Source: Daphnia carinata (lineage: Eukaryota > Arthropoda > Branchiopoda > Diplostraca > Daphniidae). Taken from it: a stretch of DNA of 64,000 nt. A program made the translations under genes and the position numbers. The stretch spans positions 2,480,001-2,544,000 of the forward strand of contig NC_081340.1 of NCBI RefSeq assembly GCF_022539665.2, read 5' to 3'. Position 1 is the stretch's first letter; the number at the start of each line of letters is the position of its first letter. Of this stretch, positions 34,746-46,289 are shown one piece after another. The notes under the pieces were generated by a model, which saw only the letters and a list, made by a program, of their open reading frames with translations, searched no databases and had not been told where the DNA came from.

Positions 34746-37079
34746 ATGGCACTTCACGTAAGATCGTCCTTGCGGCAAGCACTATTACTAGCCAACCAGG
34801 CCACAAACAGCCAGAAAGCTGCACTGGGTCAACTTGCTCCTTCGCTCAAAATGAATCCAATGCGAGGTGCCTCTAAATTTGAAAACAACATCGTCACATC
34901 GCCGTTAGGTGATTGCAAACTCCACGACATGTCGATGGTCCAAAAGCTTTTCGAAAGTGCCAGCCGCTGGCCCACGAAAATCGCTACGGTAGGCTACACC
35001 AGTTCCTTGTTGCCATTCAACATGCATTTTACTAACGTTATATTTTATGATTGAATGTTGTAACAGGAATGCGGAATAACTGGACGTAAATACAGTTACG
35101 AGATGATGCGCCAATTGATTCGCCGTTTCGGCAGCGCCCTGACTCGAATGGGATTCCAGAAGGGCGAAGTGTTTGCCATCGTTTCGCCAAACATTCCCGA
35201 ATTCCCTATTGCGTTGTACGGAGCCTCCGGTGCTGGGATGCCCGTCTCTTTGGTCAACCCTACGTACACTGCTGGTGAGTCTAATATACTTTAAGTTTAC
35301 TGACGTATACGAGACTTGACAGTGTCATTCGATTTCGCTTGAACAGAGGAAATGGCTCGTCAATTGTCCATCAATGGTGCCACTGCTCTTTTCGGTGTTG
35401 CACCGATGGCCGCGACGTTGAAAGAGGTTGCCCGTCTATGCCCAACCATTCGACGCATCATCCTGTTGGGTCCACCTCAGGAAGGAATCGTTTCCTTCCA
35501 GGAAATGGCACAGGACTCTGGTGATCTTTTCAACGAAAACCTCGACGTAAGATCAATAATCTACTTCAAATGAATTTTACAATATTAATAATTCCTCTAC
35601 AATATGCAGATTAATGTCAAGGAGGATATCTTTCTGCTTCCCCACTCGAGCGGAACATCAGGTAATAAATTCATGTAAACAGATAATCCCCCAAAACACA
35701 AATGCTAACAAAATCCAAATCACAGGACTACCAAAAAGCGTCATGCTGACCCACTCTAACATGAGCTCCAACGTGATGCAGTTTTTGGAACCGGGCGGCA
35801 CCAATCATCAAATGGCCACGTCCAACTACCAAGACACTTACATCTGTTTGCTGCCCTTTTTCCACACGTACGGCATCACGATCATCATGAACACGGGATT
35901 CGAGACGGGCGCCAAATTGGTGACGTTGCCGCAATTCGAAATTCAAACTTTCTTCTCGGCCATCGACAATCACAAGGTATTTCACATCCCACGATTTAAT
36001 TTGCAAATGTCTTTGACATGGCAAACTCAACAACTAAATTTACTTTGTCTATTTTTCCATAGCCGACGGCCATGCACATTGTTCCACCTCTTGCGTCACT
36101 GCTTCTCCAATACCCGGGCCTTAAAACCGAATCCTTCAGCCGGTTGCACACAATTTTCTGCGGTGCCGCTCCTCTGAACGTTAAAACTTCGGCCAAACTG
36201 ATTGAACGACTCAACAATCCAAACACTAGTCTCCAAGAAGGTACGCCTTATTTTGCATTTCTCTAACATTCTCCGATAGAAATTTTAAACATTCGTTCAA
36301 AAACTCGATATCCCATAGGATATGGACTTACGGAAACATCCCCGGGAATTCTGATGGCTCCTTTGGGTAATACCAAGTTCGGATCGTGCGGTCCCCCAAT
36401 CTCCCGCTCAAAGGCCAAAGTCGTCAATCACGAAGTTAGCGATCAGGCTCTAGGACCTTACCAACAAGGCGAACTTTACCTCTCCGGACCGCAGATCATG
36501 AAGGGCTACTACAACAACCCTGAAGCCACCAAAGAAATGATTAGCGAAGACGGTTGGCTTCGTACTGGCGATGTGGCCTATTATGATGAAGAAGGCAATT
36601 TCTACATCGTTGACCGATTGAAAGAACTCATCAAAGTCAAGGGATTCCAGGTAAATACGACTAACATTTTGTTGAGTTTGAAAGCATAAGAGTTGAATTA
36701 ACGTGCATGCTTTTATTCAATTGAAAAATTAAAGGTTGCTCCGGCTGAGTTAGAAGACATCCTTATCACTCATCCAGCCATTGCGGAAGCTGCCGTTATT
36801 GGAATCCCTGATGAACAGGCGGGCGAAATTCCACGTGCTTACGTAGTGAAGAGACCTGGAATGGATTCCGTCAGCGATAGTGAGATCGGGGCGTTCATCA
36901 ACTCCAAAATATCGGCCCACAAACAAATCAAGGGCGGCATCCAATTTTGCTCTGCCATCCCCAAAAATAACATGGGCAAAATCTTGCGGAAAGACTTGAG
37001 GGTACAATACGCTAACGAAACCATGGATAAAATTTATTCCGCCACGGATTCAACTGCCCGTCAGCTGGCCGATCTCTAA
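34746..37079 (+). CDS. 4-coumarate:CoA ligase-like acyl-CoA synthetase 5
   Basis: Complete gene of 602 aa in eight exons: 34746-34988, 35067-35274, 35347-35546, 35610-35661, 35726-35976, 36063-36240, 36319-36650, 36735-37079. It has the P-loop PHSSGTSGLPKSVMLTH, LPFFHTYGI, GYGLTETSPG, GWLRTGDVAYYDEEGNFY and KNNMGKILRKDLR. The start at 34746 (MALHVRSSLRQALLLANQAT) matches the paralogues; an upstream in-frame ATG at 34644 would read through the 5' UTR intron and is not used. The N-terminus is acid-free for over 40 residues. Unlike the others it has a C-terminal extension of about 20 residues (ETMDKIYSATDSTARQLADL). Exons 2-4 and introns 1-4 match gene 4 closely. Confidence 0.93.
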
Positions 37080-37800
37080 ATGTGTTTGCATTCGTTCATC
37101 GTTTCTGTTTTTTTCTCGAAGATGTGCCTGTTTTTGCAATGCGAGCAATGCAGCTGTCAAATGTATACGTGATAAAATGACTTATTGATCCTATATGCAT
37201 GCCTGTATAAAATGTACTTACAACAATTATATTATACGTATTATAATACACACTGATAAAATTTGAATTCGTCTGTACGGTTCTTTGTCTCTTCATTTGT
37301 ATTTGCCTGTCTCTTACACAGAGGCAGCCAAAGTTCAACTAATTCCAATCAAGCGTCGCGTCTCAGTATATATGAATGACAGTTCATGTAAATTCGAATG
37401 AGCTAAACAAACATCAAGGCTTCCCAACGACTTTTGAATGGGACACATCTTATCGCAGACATAACCCGACGAACAGCTTGTAACGACCATATATGTCTAG
37501 TTCGTCATCTTTACTGACGGACGGAGAAAGATTGGCGGCCTTGATCGTCTACACGCGGACAAGGAATCATTCAAATAAACGACTCGTGTCCGGTCAAAGT
37601 CTTTCGTTACCTCTTTATCTCTACCCTAACAAGGCCCACTGCATTGTAATTCGTTTTTTTTTTTTATGAGGTCTCTTTTTTTTCTGCTGATAAAAATTAT
37701 AACTATCAATGACACCAAAACGACTGTTGAATATTTATGTAGCTTCGCTGGCTAATTTAATTACATTTCATACGTGAATCTATTTGCTTTACAGCGTCAG
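37080..37800. other. Convergent 3' intergenic region
   Basis: Between acyl-CoA ligase 5 (+) and the methyltransferase (minus). AT-rich, no gene seen. Confidence 0.55.
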
Positions 37801-38703
37801 CTAAATCCTCTGCATGGTGTAGACATAACCTTCGGAACCGTGGACGTAAGGTTTGATCGTCTTACGAGGCACGTAATGTCTCCACACGCCGTTTGTCACC
37901 AAATCCTCGATGTGGGCGTCGAAATTCGCGAATCTCGGAGAGATCGGTCCGTAATCGGTACGCATACTCCACATGATGATGCCACCTAATTTAAGTCCCC
38001 ACATATCATTTTTGAAAACACATTAAAATGATAGAAATAACAAAGACAGACCTTGTTTTGTTATGCGAATAAGATCGCAAAAGGCGTCCGAATGTAGCTG
38101 ACCTGGAGCAAATGCTCCACTAGCAATAAGAACATCGTAGGTATCTAAAAAATCTTGATTAGTTTTTCGCAATCGAGATATTGTATTGGGAACTAACCGC
38201 TTTGAATGGGCGCTGTATACTGACATCCCAATAGCGAAACGTAGAAATTCTTGTAAAGTTGTTTCTTATTGGACAGTGCCAGCATATCTTTTCTACCGTC
38301 AATGGCATCGATGTTAACATAGCCGTGCAAACGTAACTAGATTTAAAACAGGTTTTTCATTTTTGAAAATGAAAATGAATTCAATTGTAGTGTACCAATT
38401 CAGCAACTAGCCCTGTGCCGGCCAAGACATCCAAAATGCGTGACTCTCGGTCCAGGCCGAGCTCAAGGAATGCCTTGACGATGTGCTTGGGTTCGGTACT
38501 GTTGCTGTCTACCAAGTCCACCATTTCTGTTTCGAACTATCAAAACTGTTCAGTTATTTGCTTAATGAAATGGCGAAAGATCCACGAACCTTTTCGATCC
38601 ATTTCAATGGCTCATCCTCGTCTTTCTTCGTAAACACCTGGTCTGATTCCTCGCCAGGCATGCTGTCTTCGTAGCTACCATCGAGCGATGCTGTAGAAGA
38701 CAT
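37801..38703 (-). CDS. METTL27 (WBSCR27)-like SAM-dependent methyltransferase
   Basis: Five minus-strand exons, 38703-38590, 38536-38396, 38336-38198, 38144-38052 and 37985-37801, give 223 aa. The class I methyltransferase motif I reads ILDVLAGTGLVAELVRLHGY, followed by the acidic loop NIDAIDGRKDML that would bind the SAM ribose, then KNFYVSLLG, TYDVLIASGAFAPGQLHSDA (motif IV/V region) and GGIIMWSMRTDY. The order and wording match the METTL27 family of small cytosolic methyltransferases, whose substrate is not established. Length agrees with that family. The gene runs opposite to its neighbours on both sides. Confidence 0.85.
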
Positions 38704-39514
38704 TGTTATCTCGTTGTATCCTCACTGGCAAATGAAATAGAAACCAACTATAGGGTCTGATCCTTTCCCTTTTTCAACGGACTAAACTTGAAACTTGAAC
38801 TGTTCTTCAAGTGCTGATGGCTGGTTTCTTTCAACAATCCCTCTGGGCCTTTCTGAAAACTCCGTCTTTTTAGTTTCAAGCCACCGCTAATGTACCTGAA
38901 CATTTTGAGAGAAGAAAACAGATGACTGTCGCTTTCAAAGAGGAATTTGCGACACGTTTTGCCATGTTCAGAATTAGCTTGCTTTTTTTTGTTTCTTCTT
39001 GACGGATACCATCAGTTGTTAAGGGATGAACAAGACTGACCTTGGATTCTTCCTGGAACACTTTTGCCTTCCTCATTAAGAACACAAATTTTGCTTTATT
39101 ATTTTTTTTTTTACTGCCAACTGACGTTTATTCTTTTGGTATCTTAGCAATGTTCGCTTTGAAAACGTCTCAATGCTCTCTGCTTTGCCACATCATCTGG
39201 GGATTGCCCGTATTCAGAGCGATATCTTGCCAATTATCAATTCTCACGTCGTACGTTTGCATAAAAGAAAAACTCAAATGCAACTTCTTTAGCGATGCAA
39301 AGTGAACCAGATGAAAAATACCAATGCAGTTGTACTTATATCAATATCAATGTTTCGTTAATTGTTCTTGGAACCTTAAGAGAGGTAGTAAGTAAACCAG
39401 ATTATTACGAAACGCCTTGAATTTAATTCAACACTAATGGGATATTCGTTAATGAGAAAAAAGCTTTTCATCGCTATTTAACTAATTAAACGAAATGACC
39501 CTGAATCAGTCCGT
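38704..39514. other. Intergenic between divergent genes
   Basis: Upstream region of the methyltransferase (minus) and the small secreted protein (+). No gene seen. Confidence 0.55.
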
Positions 39515-39520
39515 TATAAA
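39515..39520 (+). promoter_or_regulatory. TATA box of the small secreted protein gene
   Basis: TATAAA lies 77 nt upstream of the ATG at 39597. Confidence 0.55.
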
Positions 39521-39596
39521 CCATCGGACGATGCAACAAGGTAGCTAGTCGTAGTTAAAACACTATCTAGGCCAACAGCATTCTTTTAACATTGAA

Positions 39597-40099
39597 ATGA
39601 AGGTAAGTGAAACAAACAGCTGTTTTCTCGTTATCGAAGATTTGCTGACGACTCATTTGATAACTTTTTCTTGTAATTCCTCGCTTAATATTAGGTTACA
39701 CAAGTCGCTGTGATCGCCTTGGTTTGGTTGATTGTGTCATTTGGTCTTAGCCGCTGCGATGATCAGGAGGACAACCTAGAAGACAGCAAAAGCCCGAACC
39801 AGGATTTTGACGATTACTCTTCTTTTACGTCGTCTATTAGCAAAACGTTTAACGATGAAGATGATGGAGATTCATTCGTCAGAAAGAACAGGCCTTATCC
39901 TATCGATTTGAGACAATTACCTGGTCTTCCAACAAATGTGCAACCGTTGCCGGGCGTCCTCCCTTTTGACTTGTTCCAAATCACCGTGACAATTCCACCT
40001 ACAGGACTCGAGTTGTTAAACCCACAAGGTAGCGATGTCCTATCCCTGCTTGATGGCACGCTGGGTCTCAGTCCTGATAGCTTTATATCGTCAGCATGA
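39597..40099 (+). CDS. Small secreted acidic protein, unrecognised
   Basis: Two exons: 39597-39602 encodes only Met-Lys, and 39695-40099 the rest, giving 136 aa. The signal peptide is MKVTQVAVIALVWLIVSFGL, ending near SRC. The mature protein starts with an Asp/Glu/Ser-rich stretch (DDQEDNLEDSK) and continues with a Pro/Leu-rich half (LPGLPTNVQPLPGVLPF). A dibasic-like RKNR lies between the halves. I know no family for it. The two-codon first exon and upstream TATA box resemble the cuticle-type genes in this window, so an extracellular role is likely. Confidence 0.7.
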
Positions 40100-40333
40100 C
40101 GGACTTTTATCGGACCATGTGAAAAGATTTTTGTTTTTCATTTATTTGTGTCTTCCTTGGGATTCTTTCAGCTATTTAAATCTTCACCAATTAACGTTGT
40201 ATTCATACTGGATAAAAATTGTCTACAGCATATCTTTTTAAAGTCAATTAATATTTAAGTTAAATTAACTCCTTCTCCTATGAAATTCTTTATTTTATTT
40301 ATTATTTTTTTCATTCTGTAAAACGTTGGCCAA

Positions 40334-40393
40334 TAGATGGCGCATAAAGGTTCATTTAGCAAAAGTCTTGAAGAACTAGTCTATAGATGGCGT
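40334..40393 (+). promoter_or_regulatory. Pair of CTCF-like TAGATGGCG sites
   Basis: TAGATGGCGC at 40334-40343 and TAGATGGCGT at 40384-40393, same strand, exactly 50 bp apart, between the small secreted protein gene and the LOTUS gene. The core matches the arthropod CTCF consensus. Binding is inference. Confidence 0.45.
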
Positions 40394-40565
40394 TGAAAAT
40401 CATCATGGAATGAGGCCTTTCAAATCCAAATTCTGAACAGCAGTAATCGCGTAGTTCTACGAACGTAGAACAAGAACACGTGTACCTGTTCAACGCGATA
40501 GCTGCAGATTAGATAACTTGCATTTGAGTAACTAATAAGGTTGTATGCGTAATTTTTCATTAAAA

Positions 40566-42857
40566 ATGACCGAAAATGACAATTTGAGAAATGTAATAAA
40601 ACTTGAAATTCAATCTCTGTTATGCACCGAGAAAGCAGCTATATCGTCAAAACGGCTATACGGTATTCGTGTTCGATTCATTCTATCTTTCCCTAGCATT
40701 GCTCTAACTATATGCATTGTACTATGACTAGGACTCTACAATTCCGAAATTGGGAATCCTATACCCTATGCTCAACTGGGCTATAAATGTTTGGATGACC
40801 TTTTGAAGAGCATGCCTGATGTAGTATCTTCATATACCAATGCTATGGATGGCCTGCTCTATGTGAAAGCTGTACCACTAGAAAGTTCATCCCACATCAA
40901 TGAACTTGTTCGTGGACAAAGAACAAGTAAACCAAAGAAAAGAAAAGGCAGTGGCTATTCATTGAGTAGCAAAATCAGAGGATTCAGGGTTTCCTCTCAG
41001 GTTGCCCCTAATCGCAACTTCAATAAAAATTACAACAGCTTAAAGCCTCATGAAAGATATGACAGCAGCAAAACAGGAAATTTGATTAGGCCACCTTCAT
41101 ATGCGGTTCCTGATAATTATTCCAATTTGGCTGCTCAGATTACGCAATTAAATCAACAACCCAGTTTTCTTGGGACACAAACATCTAACTGTCAGTTTGA
41201 GAAACCAAACTTTTCCAACAACAATCATAGAGGCTTCGTTCAATCAGTGCCTCTTGTTGGTTGCAAAAACAATGACAACATGAACAACAATATAAATCAA
41301 ATCCCCTTGAAGCAACAGAACTTTGTGGAAAGCAAACCTGTGCCATTAAGTTTGATATTGAATCCCATCTCAGTAAAGAAGCTCGGAGGTGTGCATAATC
41401 GGACGCACATGACTCCTCAGGTGATGCAACCTCGGACACCAATCCTTCAAACTCAGGTGATGCAACCTCAGACACCAGTCCCTCAAACTCCTCAGTTGAT
41501 GCAACCTCGTACTCCAGTCGCTCAAACTCCTCAGTTGATGCAACCTCGTACTCCAGTCCCTCAAACTCCTCAAGTGATGCAACCTCGGACACCAATCCAT
41601 CAAACTCTTCAGGTGATGCAACCTAGAACACCAGTTATCCCAACGGCTCAAGTGATGCAACCCCGGAAACCAGTTCCTCAAACCGAACCCAACATAACTG
41701 AGTCACACACCGTATCAACAGTTCAGACTGAAGTTATCTTGCCGAATTTTCCTGTTCGACCATCTACTATCGCTCCTGTTGAAAAGTCGCTTTCCAATTT
41801 GAACATTTCTTCAAAATCGGACCAACCCAATTCTTTGAGACAAAATTTGGCCCTGCAAAAGCAGCCTCAGTCATCACCTAATCAATCCAAGCAATTTCCC
41901 CCGCCAATTAAAAATAGAAACACATATTCAGATAGCTTCCTGGAGAAACAGGTTGAACCTAAATCTGCCCAGGAAAGTGTCAAATCTCTGCCTCAGCCGC
42001 CAGTCGCAGTGCAACGTTCTGTCCTTCAGCGGACATGCATCCTGATTGAAAGAGATCCAAAACGTGTCCAGGTAAATATCCAGCCTGTGACCCAGCAGTT
42101 GAACTCCCCAGGCGCCAACCAGCCATCAGCCTTTCATAGTGCATACAACCCTGCGGAAAAAGAGCCACTTCAGTTGCCGAAACCAATGGAAGTTCAGCAA
42201 ATGAAACCAGCAACCCCAACACCTTGCTCAAAGTTACCCGACATGGCTCAACAAGCGCCTTCTACTGGTCAGAAGATTATTCCAGCAGCCAGGGCACCTC
42301 GCGTCTTGTTAAAGAATGCCATTCCAATCGCCAGTCCGAGTCTTTCATCTCGCCAATGTCGGCTTGATAACACTTTGGACTCTATTCCAGCGGCTTCATC
42401 CTCCACTCCGACTTCGCCTCTATCTCCAACGCGTCTCTTATCCCAACGCATGCCTTATCGATCCAGCGAGTTGCAGTCCATTCAACGAACAGTTGTGAAC
42501 GTTCCTCCAAGACCATCCGTACGACCAGCTGCAACATCGGACAGGTTTAAAAAAAAAATTAGTTCCACCTGTGATATTATCGATTATTTAAAATTATTTA
42601 ATTCTAGATTGGCCGAGTTTTACTGTGAACGTCTCAAGACTCTCGTGACGACGTACAATCTGGGCAAGGTGACTTTGAATCACAATCAATTGAAAACGGG
42701 CCGATTTATTGCATCGATTAAAGTGGGCCAAAACATGTTCATTACTTACCCGCAAGATTTCGAAAATGTGACTGACGCTTATGAAGAAGCCGCTAGACAG
42801 GCTGTCATTCATTTCGAAACCACACCCGTCTGGATGCAGCCGGTCCCTATTGAATGA
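40566..42857 (+). CDS. LOTUS (OST-HTH) domain protein with C-terminal dsRBD-like segment
   Basis: Exon 1 is 40566-40662 and exon 2 starts at 40732; together they encode about 740 aa, or 719 aa if a probable in-frame intron (42545-42607) is removed. Residues about 5-85 form a LOTUS/OST-HTH winged helix (NLRNVIKLEIQSLL, GNPIPYAQLGYKCLDDLLKS, MPDVVSSY), the domain of TDRD5, TDRD7, Oskar and MARF1 that binds Vasa or RNA. The middle is disordered, Gln/Pro-rich, with seven 13-residue repeats (QVMQPRTPVPQTP). The last 70 residues (AEFYCERLKTLVTTYNLGKV to YEEAARQAVIHFE) look like a double-stranded RNA-binding fold. No Tudor domain is visible. A germ-granule or small-RNA role is plausible from the domain only. 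Confidence 0.8.
41418..41688 (+). repeat. 39-nt tandem coding repeat, about seven copies
   Basis: Repeated units encode Q-[VL]-M-Q-P-R-T-P-V-P-Q-T-P with small changes; the first unit is one codon shorter. The array lies in the disordered middle of the LOTUS protein and may vary in copy number. Confidence 0.85.
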
Positions 42858-43817
42858 AAAACACAAGATTGGAAAAAAAAGAAACACCTCGTGCTGGATG
42901 GACATGTACAGGATATTTTGGTATTGTATTTTTTTTTTTTGCACGCATACCGGAACCAACCCTTCTTTCATCAGTTCGCCCTCCCCCTACTCCATCAGAT
43001 TTAACAGTTTCTTTTGTGTTTCGGGAGTCAGGGTCAGGATGCAATTTCTTACGTTTGTCTTCTCATCCCCAATGTGTGATATCTTTCTGCAGGACATTCA
43101 ACGGACACAGTCACACGACAGTTATAATAATATAGAAACAAGAGAGGCGTAGAACATCAAATCCAACAAAGAAAAAATGGTCAGGCTATTGAGTCGCATC
43201 TTTAAATTTTTTTTTGTTCTTTTTCATTTTTGAAAAGGGGCAGGGATGTGAAGAAAACGGAGAGAAAATCAAATGTCACGTCGAAAGAAAAAACAAAACG
43301 AACGACATTGACATTTGTTGTGTTTAGGTATCTTTTTTTTGTGTTTGTCCTAAAGTTTTTTTTTTTTAAGTTTGTTAGATACAAAGAAGAGGATGACACA
43401 TATCTGTGTGTGTGTGTGTCTTACGTCATTTTTTTTTTCTTTTTTATCTTTCAAAAAGAAAAAAAAATTCGGCAATTGTGAAAGTTGACTGTCGAATGAC
43501 AAACAGGTGAAATATTTTTTTAAAGAAAAAAGGGGTAAGGTAACACCATGACCAGCTTATGTTAAAAAATAATAAGAAAATAACATGCACAATCAATTCT
43601 TTTCCAATAGTAAAAAGAAACCAGAATGTATACACACATACATAGGTAATAAAAAAAAAAAAAGGATAAGTAATTTTCGAATGAAGGTGGCCACCTATTA
43701 CAGCGCAACAACAATCGGCTATTGCAACTGCCCGAAAAAAAAAAACAGAATGGAATGTTTCTTCTTTTTTTAAAAGAGACAAAAACGAAAGACTTGAGAA
43801 TCGCCCGGAGGAAACGA
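42858..43817. other. Convergent 3' region of LOTUS and orthopedia genes
   Basis: Very rich in poly-A and poly-T tracts and a short GT repeat near 43404-43420; probably 3' UTR sequence of both genes. The open frames here are low complexity and not supported as genes. Confidence 0.55.
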
Positions 43818-46289
43818 TCAGATGGCGGGCGAGAGTTGTAGATTGTTGTTGTCGTAGGAGCCGGCAGCAGGATCCTTGTCGTTGAGGATATGGCGTTGTC
43901 CGGCAGGTCGATTCGAGTGTGAAATGTGATGGTGGTGAGAGGTCAAACAGTCTTGGAAGTAATTGCCATTGGAAAGCTGAAGTAACTGCTCGTAACCCGT
44001 ATAGCCGCCATTTTTCACGTAATTATTGACCAGGTTCTGGGCGGCCAAAGATTCGGCCGTCTGTTCCGTGTTGCTGGTCAAATGCTGCTGGCCATTCCTG
44101 CCGATCGTCCCACTACCGAAATCGTTCAAACTGGCAGCTTGAACCGACGACGAACTTAATCTACCACCTTCCAGGTTCAAAATGTCATGTTTAATATTTG
44201 TTTTTTCTAATTAAATCAAAAGTGTTTTGAAATAATTTAGGTGGCACTTACTGCCGGTGGAAGAATAGGCTGTTTGATAGCTGGGCGAATTCATCAGAGT
44301 TGGAGACATGATCCCGCTTCCTCCCGACTGTGGGTGGTGGTGATTAAGAGCGTTGCTCAACTGGTTCAACTGCGACAGGGACGGACTCCCGAAACCGGTC
44401 GTCGGACCCAACGGACTCAAACCTGGTAAATAAAAACGAAATGTGAATAATTGTGCATAGAAGGATATTTCATTCTGTCGGATCGATAAAAGGATGATGC
44501 TTACCGGAAGCCACTCCCCAACGGCCGGAATCGGTGGCGGCGAAAAGCGAGGCCGGCGAGCAAAGCGGCTCGTGACCCGTCTGCCCACCCCCGTTCGTCC
44601 CCGTTGTCGTTGCACTTCCGGCGTTGGATGCACCGAACGAAGGTAAAGCGTGCGACGGTATCAATCCCCCTGCGTTGCTTCCACCACCATTGCCTGACCG
44701 AAACACGTGATTGGTCTTCTTGCGCTTCTTCCATTTAGCCCGTCGATTCTGAAACCAAACCTGAATCATTTCAAAGACAGAAACAAACATTTTTAGATGA
44801 TTTATGAACTACGCAAAAAAACTAAGCTTTGATTTTTTTAGATTTGAAAAGAAAAACAAATGACCCACCCCCTCAAGAACAAAAAGTTAAAAACTGCGAC
44901 CCTTCCCGACCAGACAAAGAGAAGAAACAATAAAGGTGTGTTTCGTCAAGGTGTCAACATTATTTCTTTTTGGAGGTCTCGGCATAGAAACGTCCATGTG
45001 CTCTCAGTGTCTTTTGGCTAGAAGAGAGACAAGTGAGATTTTTCACACAATTCCCAATAACCGACAGACACCGACTGTCTTCGAGGCGGGTTCTCTTCTT
45101 GAAGCAGTTTGATGGACACCTCGCAAATGTCGCACCTTCACCAAGAAAAAAAAAAACCCTTTCATTTGTTCCCTTATAGTTTTCTGATGTTTGATGATCG
45201 CAGCTCTTTTTGTAGATTTTTCCCACACCATGACAATGTCCTTTTTGTTTTTCAAAAGGTGTGGCATTTTTTGTTATTAAACAAAAATATGTTTACCTGA
45301 ACGCGAGATTCGGTGAGTCCGATGCGCATGGCGATCTCTTCCCGCATGAAAATGTCGGGGTAGTGCGTCTTGGTGAAACTGCGTTCGAGCTCGTTGAGCT
45401 GGGCCGGCGTGAAACGGGTCCTGTGCCTCTTTTGTTTCACGGACGAGGCCGTCATGGCGTTGGAAGAAGAGCCCACCACTGCGTTTCCGTGATTCTTCAA
45501 ATGATGCTGCATGCCCTGATGCTGCTGACCGGGATGTTCGTGCGTGCAAAGACTGTCGTCGCTCTCGTGACTGCCGGAAGACGCCGGATGCTGGACAGAG
45601 TGATGGAATCCCGAATTGCTGCTGCCATTCAAATGATGATGTTGTTGCTGTTTGCCTCCGTGTTGTTGCTGCTGCTGCTGTTGCACGGCCGACTGATGGA
45701 TGTTGTGCAGGTGATGATGTCCTCCCACTTTACCGGACATTAAATGTTGGTGATGGTGACCTGTCAAGAAATGGGGTATGAAAGTTAAATTGAATTTGTT
45801 TTGTTTTTTTATCACATGAAATTTGATGTGTTTGTTCGTTTCTAGTTGGTGAATCCAATGGGAATCAGCCCCACCCTTTTTTGTTCTGGATTCTCCTGTG
45901 AGATAATTTCCCCTTTTTTTTTGCTAATGAAAACCAGAAGTGACATTGCATTTTTTTTTCTAGTGACCCCCGGACTTTTTCTTTCAGCCACCTACCAACT
46001 TTTGCCGAAAACACACAATCTCTATGACCATCCGGATATCTAAAGGAGGGCAAAAAGGATTCACTTCTCCAGGGATTTTCTTTACTGGACAACGAAATAT
46101 TTATCTACAATTTACCCTTCCGTTTTCTTTAAACCAGTCAGCCTAACGTTATCGACATTTGAAAAATAAGAAAAAGAAAGGCACATTCATATTTCCTGGG
46201 AGTCGAATCCTTAACGGATAATTGATTTCAAAATTGGATTGCGAAAAGAAAACTAACTTACCAGACGAATTGAGATGTTGAACGAGCAT
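43818..46289 (-). CDS. otp: Homeobox transcription factor Orthopedia
   Basis: Five minus-strand exons, 46289-46262, 45760-45297, 44760-44505, 44422-44252 and 44167-43818, give 422 aa. The homeodomain (about residues 118-177) begins [20 protein letters not shown], continues [20 protein letters not shown] and ends [15 protein letters not shown]; it is split by an intron just before VWFQ, has Gln at position 50, and differs only slightly from Otp proteins. N-terminal to it are His- and Gln-rich runs, C-terminal to it Gly/Asn/Ser-rich sequence. I do not see the OAR motif expected near the C-terminus of this class. Otp is a nuclear regulator of neuroendocrine neurons in bilaterians. The gene has a large empty upstream region (46.3-54.6 kb), as usual for developmental regulators. 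Confidence 0.92.

Noticed and set aside
1-37079. Bioluminescence (true luciferase) function for the ligase array
   Set aside because: Similarity is to the whole 4CL/luciferase superfamily; no SKL tail and the substrate-side motif is not the beetle luciferase one.
43230-43782. ORFs downstream of the LOTUS gene
   Set aside because: Low-complexity Lys/Phe-rich translations of poly-A and poly-T tracts in probable 3' UTRs.
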